Source: DATAEK01 sp036258055
Lineage (GTDB): Bacteria; Acidobacteriota; Vicinamibacteria; Vicinamibacterales; 2-12-FULL-66-21
Assembly: GCA_036258055.1 (NCBI GenBank)
Contig: DATAEK010000117.1
Coordinates: 1-10,913, forward strand
Reading direction: 5' to 3'
DNA: 10,913 nucleotides
Below are positions 7,941 through 10,913 of this stretch, piece by piece. The translations under genes were made by a program, and so were the position numbers. Positions within the stretch are counted from its first letter, which is position 1, and each line of letters begins with the position of its first letter. The notes beneath the pieces are model-generated. The model saw only the letters and a program-made list of their open reading frames with translations, did not search any database and was not told where the DNA came from.

Positions 7941-8042
7941 GTCGAATCCATGTTCGCGGCTAGGGAAGCCGCCGCGAACGTGCCCGAGGATTGTCGCCTC
8001 TCGATCACCAACCCATCAGACAAAGAGGTCGTCGTTCAATAA
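7941..8042 (+). pseudogene. Relic of a second pstS C-terminal segment in the pstS-pstC spacer
   Basis: In a frame different from both neighbours, the spacer reads VESMFAAREAAANVPEDCRL, then SITNPSDKEVVVQ and stop. This lines up with PstS residues 245-269 (TESVTAAAAAAAGQMPADFR, then VSITN) with one gap. VPEDCRLSITN against MPADFRVSITN has 7 of 11 identical residues, and 14 bases (7999-8012 and 7691-7704) are identical. After SITN the similarity fades and the frame stops at 8040-8042, where PstS would continue with its last 70 residues. The simplest reading is a decayed fragment of a tandem pstS duplication. It has an in-frame ATG at 7950 but no ribosome-binding site. An alternative is a short translated leader; chance similarity is less likely given the ordered match. 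Confidence 0.6.
7949..7982 (+). promoter_or_regulatory. Intercistronic hairpin between pstS and pstC
   Basis: GTTCGCGGC (7952-7960) pairs perfectly with GCCGCGAAC (7971-7979). Outward the stem extends by a T-G wobble, an A-T and a C-G pair, giving 12 pairs around a 10-nt loop. No T-run follows, so it is more likely an RNA-stability or partial-termination structure than a full terminator. Such hairpins after binding-protein genes are known to raise the binding protein over the permeases. It lies within the pstS relic. Confidence 0.6.
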
Positions 8043-8044
8043 CC

Positions 8045-9001
8045 ATGGCGTTCAAGAAAAGCACGACCGACGAAATCCTCTTCCGCGGCGGCACGGGCTT
8101 ATTCGCTGTGCTCTTGATCGTGATGGTGATCGCGATTGGCGTGGAGCTCGCCCGCGAGTCGCAGCTTTCGATTCGTCAATTCGGCTGGCAGTTCTGGCAG
8201 ACCGACACCTGGGACCCAGTTGCGGGCGAGTTCGGCGCGCGACCCTTTATCTGGGGGACGCTGTATTCCTCGATTCTGGCGCTGCTCATCTCGACGCCGA
8301 TTGCGCTCGGCATCGCGATCTTCATCTCGGAGCTCTCGCCGCATTGGCTTCGGCGCCCTCTCGTCTTTCTCACGGAGCTGCTCGCGGCCGTGCCGTCAAT
8401 CGTGTACGGCCTCTGGGGCATCTTCGTGCTCGTGCCCTTCGTGCGGCGGCTCGAGATGGCCACCCCGGACTGGCTGAAGTCCGTGCCGCTGTTCTCCGGA
8501 CCGCCGCTCGGCGTCGGCATGCTCGCCGCCTCGATCATCCTGGCCATCATGGTCATTCCGTTCAGTTCGTCCGTGGCGCGCGAGGTGTTGAAGTCGGTCC
8601 CGCAGTCGCAACGCGAGGGAGCCTACGCGCTCGGCGCGACACGATGGGAAGCCATCCGCATGGCGCTCTTCTACGCCCGTACGGGAATCGTCGGCGCCGT
8701 GATGCTTGGCTTCGGTCGTGCCCTCGGAGAGACGATCGCCGTAACCATGGTCATCGGCAACAACCCGCAGATCAAGTGGTCGTTGTACGCTCCGCAATAT
8801 ACGATGGCGGCAGTAATCGCGAACGAATTCACCGAGGCGAGTGGTGATTTGTACCTGCATGCACTTGTCGAGATCGGGCTGGTACTCTTCATCATCACGC
8901 TCATCATCAATGTGATTTCGCGGACGTTCATCTGGTCGATGGGGCGGCAGCGACAGCCGCGGCTCCTGCGCAGGACGGCTGTTGCGGGGGCGGTCTCATG
9001 A
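8045..9001 (+). CDS. pstC: Phosphate ABC transporter permease PstC
   Basis: This is a 318-residue inner-membrane permease subunit that forms the phosphate channel with PstA. About six hydrophobic segments are visible, the first at residues 18-34. Family signatures are ELLAAVPSIVYGLWG (111-125) and the EAA-type coupling loop that docks on the ATPase, EGAYALGATRWEAI (191-204) leading to GFGRALGETIAVTMVIGN (222-239). The ATG at 8045 gives the usual PstC N-terminus with a short charged lead before the first helix. Its ribosome-binding site is weak (AAAGAGG about 16 nt upstream), which is unusual for the second gene of the operon. The stop overlaps the start of pstA by 4 bases (ATGA). The partner ATPase PstB, which should contact the EAA loop, is not encoded in this window. 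Confidence 0.96.
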   Translation: MAFKKSTTDEILFRGGTGLFAVLLIVMVIAIGVELARESQLSIRQFGWQFWQTDTWDPVAGEFGARPFIWGTLYSSILALLISTPIALGIAIFISELSPHWLRRPLVFLTELLAAVPSIVYGLWGIFVLVPFVRRLEMATPDWLKSVPLFSGPPLGVGMLAASIILAIMVIPFSSSVAREVLKSVPQSQREGAYALGATRWEAIRMALFYARTGIVGAVMLGFGRALGETIAVTMVIGNNPQIKWSLYAPQYTMAAVIANEFTEASGDLYLHALVEIGLVLFIITLIINVISRTFIWSMGRQRQPRLLRRTAVAGAVS

Positions 9002-9846
9002 GGGATCGCTGGCGACGGTTCCTCTCGCACCTGATCATGATTTTCTGCGGTCTGGCTGTGCTCGCCGCCCTCGTCCCGCTGGCCTTCGTGCTCTTCTACG
9101 TTGTGACTCAGGGCATCACATCGCTGAATGTGAACTTCTTCCGGAACATGCCGGCGCCGGTCGGCGAATCCGGCGGAGGCATGGCGAACGCGATCGTCGG
9201 ATCGTGCATCGTCGTGGGGTTGGGTGCGTTGTTTGCCATACCGATCGGGATCCTGAGCGGTGTCTATGCATCGGAATACAAAGGCACCCGCCTCGCCTCG
9301 AGCGTCCGGTTCGCCGCGGACACGCTCAACGGCGTCCCTTCGATCGTCATCGGCGTGTTCGTTTACGCGATCGCCGTGCTGCCGTTCCGTCAGTTTTCCG
9401 CGATGGCGGGCGGACTGGCGCTAGGCATCATGATGATCCCGCTCATCATGCGCACGACGGAGGAACTGCTTCTGCTCGTGCCGGCGACGCTGCGGGAAGG
9501 GGCGTTCGCGCTCGGGGCGACACGAGCACGGGCGGTGTTCAGCGTGGTGCTGCCGGCTGCCCTTCCAGGGATTCTGACGGGCATCCTCCTGGCGCTCGCG
9601 CGAATTGCTGGAGAAACCGCGCCGCTTCTCTTTACCGCGTTGAACAATCAGTACTTCTCAACCGACGTCCGGCGGCCGATCTCGACGCTGACGGTTCAGG
9701 TCTTCACCTACGCAAATTCAGCCTACGAGGATTGGCATCGACAGGCCTGGGCGGGGGCGCTGGTGCTCGTCGTGATCGTGCTGACGTGCTCGCTGCTGGC
9801 CCGGCTTGCGACCGTACGACTGGAGAGAATGCACCGAGGCGGATAG
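8998..9846 (+). CDS. pstA: Phosphate ABC transporter permease PstA
   Basis: This is a 282-residue inner-membrane permease, the second channel subunit of the Pst transporter. Hydrophobic segments run from residue 11 to the C-terminal helix at about 249-268. Diagnostic stretches are GGGMANAIVGS (59-69), ADTLNGVPSIVIGVFVYA (107-124), and the EAA loop EGAFALGATRARAVFSVVLP (167-186) leading to LARIAGETAPLLFTALNN (200-217). The ATG at 8998 overlaps the pstC stop (ATGA), with a G-rich ribosome-binding site just upstream, so the two permeases are translationally coupled. In most pst operons pstB begins within a few bases of the pstA stop. Here 90 bp of unrecognised sequence follows and then the end of a convergent arsenic gene. 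Confidence 0.96.
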   Translation: MRDRWRRFLSHLIMIFCGLAVLAALVPLAFVLFYVVTQGITSLNVNFFRNMPAPVGESGGGMANAIVGSCIVVGLGALFAIPIGILSGVYASEYKGTRLASSVRFAADTLNGVPSIVIGVFVYAIAVLPFRQFSAMAGGLALGIMMIPLIMRTTEELLLLVPATLREGAFALGATRARAVFSVVLPAALPGILTGILLALARIAGETAPLLFTALNNQYFSTDVRRPISTLTVQVFTYANSAYEDWHRQAWAGALVLVVIVLTCSLLARLATVRLERMHRGG

Positions 9847-9936
9847 GTATTGGGCTGCCTGGGCCGGAGACCTTCCAGCACAGGGCGAAAGGCCGCGCCG
9901 ACACGAGCACGTCGTGACCTGGGGAACAGTGCTGTT
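9847..9936. other. Convergent intergenic region between pstA and arsN2, no pstB
   Basis: These 90 bases separate the stops of pstA and arsN2. Translating the plus strand gives nothing like PstB (no Walker A, no ABC signature). Only weak hairpins are seen, such as CACGA (9902-9906) with TCGTG (9912-9916); no convincing bidirectional terminator is visible. Confidence 0.6.
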
Positions 9937-10371
9937 TTAGAGAGCTCTTCTCATGACGATTGCCGTCGACGGACAGGCTGAACGGAATTCTACGGACGTT
10001 TGGACGCTCGCGGGCACCTGCTGCCGGTCGATCCGCTGAAACCCAAACCTAGGGAAGAACCCTTCAGCCGTAGTCGTCATCAAATAAACGGCTGGCATGC
10101 TCAGCCTAGTCGCCAGGTTCAGTGCTGCTGTCGTGAGCTGCGTTCCAACCCCTCCGCCTCTGGCCGCGGCATCGACCGCAACGGACCGCAGGAGCGCGCC
10201 GTCGGCGTAGACCTCCAGCGCGGCACAGCCAGCGACCCGGCCTTCGTCACGTGCCACGATCGCCGTGTGCATGTGATCGAGCACGCCATCGATTGGCAGC
10301 CCGCTGTTTGCGAGCAGCTGCAGAATCGCTGGCCCGTCATCGACCGTCGCTTGTTCAATGTTCATTCGCAT
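9937..10371 (-). CDS. arsN2: ArsN2-type GNAT N-acetyltransferase, arsenic-associated
   Basis: This is a protein of about 144 residues from the GNAT acetyltransferase family and resembles the ArsN2 group found in ars operons. The acetyl-CoA site (motif A) is LLRSVAVDAAARGGGVGTQL, with the glycine-rich R-G-G-G-V-G turn. Motif B is GFFPRFGFQRI, and the C-terminal EFRSACPSTAIVM is typical of this group. Characterised ArsN proteins acetylate organoarsenicals; the ArsN2 substrate is less clear. The frame is open further upstream, but the family N-terminus (MNIEQATVDDGPAILQLL) places the start at ATG 10371 or 10365; ATGs at 10389 and 10386 are less likely. No start has a convincing ribosome-binding site. 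It lies about 58 bp after arsM in the same direction, as a two-gene arsenic operon converging on pstA. Confidence 0.82.
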   Translation of the reverse strand: MRMNIEQATVDDGPAILQLLANSGLPIDGVLDHMHTAIVARDEGRVAGCAALEVYADGALLRSVAVDAAARGGGVGTQLTTAALNLATRLSMPAVYLMTTTAEGFFPRFGFQRIDRQQVPASVQTSVEFRSACPSTAIVMRRAL

Positions 10372-10429
10372 GCTTGCTGATCTCATCATGCACACGGAGA
10401 GCGTGTCAGCCTCCAATGCGGAAGTGCAT

Positions 10430-10913
10430 TTACGAGCAGCAGGTCGGTCCACAGCACGCTTTGGCCTCTGGTCTTCGTGCGCGGATGAAGGCACTCGCCA
10501 CCTTTCCCTCGACCTGCGGTGCGATCTGGTCCACATTCACTCCGGCTTCCGCGAGAAACGCACGCGCATCAGCGACCTGGTACACCCGCCAGGGGTCGAG
10601 CTCGACGTCAACGAAGCCTGCGGCCTGCAACTTCGAAACGTACTCCTCGTCTCGAAGAGCGCCGGCCACGCATCCGACCCACAGCTCCATGCTCCGGCGA
10701 ATTTCCGCCGGCACGTCCCCACGAATGACGACGTCAGACACTGCGAACCGCCCACCCGGTTTCAGGACGCGGAAGGCCTCCCGCAACACGGTGTCTTTGT
10801 CGACTGACAGGTTGATCACACAGTTCGAGATGATCACGTCAACCGATTTGTCTGGCAGCGGGATCGCTTCGATCGTTCCCTTGAGGAACTCGACGTTCGT
10901 GACTCCTGCTTTC
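10430..10913 (-). CDS. arsM: Arsenite S-adenosylmethionine methyltransferase ArsM (C-terminal part, cut by window edge)
   Basis: The last 160 or so residues of ArsM are visible; the frame is open to the right edge and the N-terminal half lies outside. ArsM methylates arsenite in the cytoplasm using S-adenosylmethionine, giving methylarsenicals. Visible signatures are NVEFLKGTIEAIPLPDKSVD, ISNCVINL, REAFRVLKPGGRFAVSDVV (Rossmann strand), PAEIRRSMELWVGCVAGAL, and ARAFLAEAGVNVDQIAP. The cysteines in ISNC and WVGC match the two C-terminal As(III)-binding cysteines of the family; the N-terminal cysteine is not in view. The protein ends in CCGPTCCS, a cysteine-pair tail seen in many bacterial ArsM. 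The GTG at 10837 is internal, not the start. Its promoter is beyond the window. Confidence 0.95.
   Translation of the reverse strand, partial: KAGVTNVEFLKGTIEAIPLPDKSVDVIISNCVINLSVDKDTVLREAFRVLKPGGRFAVSDVVIRGDVPAEIRRSMELWVGCVAGALRDEEYVSKLQAAGFVDVELDPWRVYQVADARAFLAEAGVNVDQIAPQVEGKVASAFIRARRPEAKACCGPTCCS

Noticed and set aside
8982..9917. A 311-codon plus-strand frame overlapping all of pstA and extending past it, checked as a possible pstB remnant
   Set aside because: The product is Arg/Gly/His-rich with no Walker A, Q-loop or ABC signature; it is an out-of-frame reading of pstA.
9924..9938. AACAG-TG-CTGTT followed by TT as a terminator for pstA
   Set aside because: The stem is 5 bp with a 2-nt loop, which cannot close properly, and the T-run is only four bases.
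10372..10536. N-terminal extension of the ArsN2 frame
   Set aside because: The added residues overlap the arsM 3' end, are Arg/Ser-rich and lie outside the GNAT fold; the family N-terminus begins at MNIEQ.

Overview
The window is a high-GC bacterial segment, most likely from an Acidobacteriota genome of the Vicinamibacteria type. The main pointer is a 1138-residue Oar-like TonB-dependent receptor with an N-terminal carboxypeptidase-regulatory-like domain, a family greatly expanded in that phylum. The GC-rich hairpin-dense intergenic DNA fits as well. The lineage is inferred from gene style, not from a marker gene.

Layout, left to right. (1) 1-142 is noncoding and packed with perfect GC hairpins. 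(2) 143-1769 on the minus strand is a two-gene operon: a DUF47/PhoU-like regulator, then a PiT low-affinity phosphate transporter, 7 bp apart. (3) 1770-2016 is a divergent promoter region with weak Pho-box-like 11-bp periodicity. (4) 2017-5433 on the plus strand is the TonB-dependent receptor, followed by a heptamer-built palindrome at 5446-5517. (5) 5698-6804 is a porin of the OprO/OprP type, starting at TTG. (6) 6898-9846 is pstS-pstC-pstA, the periplasmic binding protein and the two permeases of the high-affinity phosphate ABC transporter. No pstB or phoU follows. (7) 9937-10913 on the minus strand, convergent with pst, is an arsenic detoxification pair: arsM (arsenite methyltransferase, cut by the right edge) and an ArsN2-type GNAT acetyltransferase.

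Taken together, the segment covers phosphate movement through both membranes: porin and possibly the TonB receptor at the outer membrane, PstS in the periplasm, PstCA and PiT at the inner membrane. It ends in arsenic detoxification genes. Arsenate enters cells by the same phosphate transporters, so the neighbourhood makes physiological sense and resembles the phosphate-transport/arsenic gene islands known from other bacteria.

The most unusual details are the missing pstB, a degenerate second copy of a pstS C-terminal segment inside the pstS-pstC spacer that overlaps a 12-bp hairpin, and the 2 x 4 heptamer palindrome after the TonB receptor. I see no tRNA, rRNA, CRISPR array or transposase.
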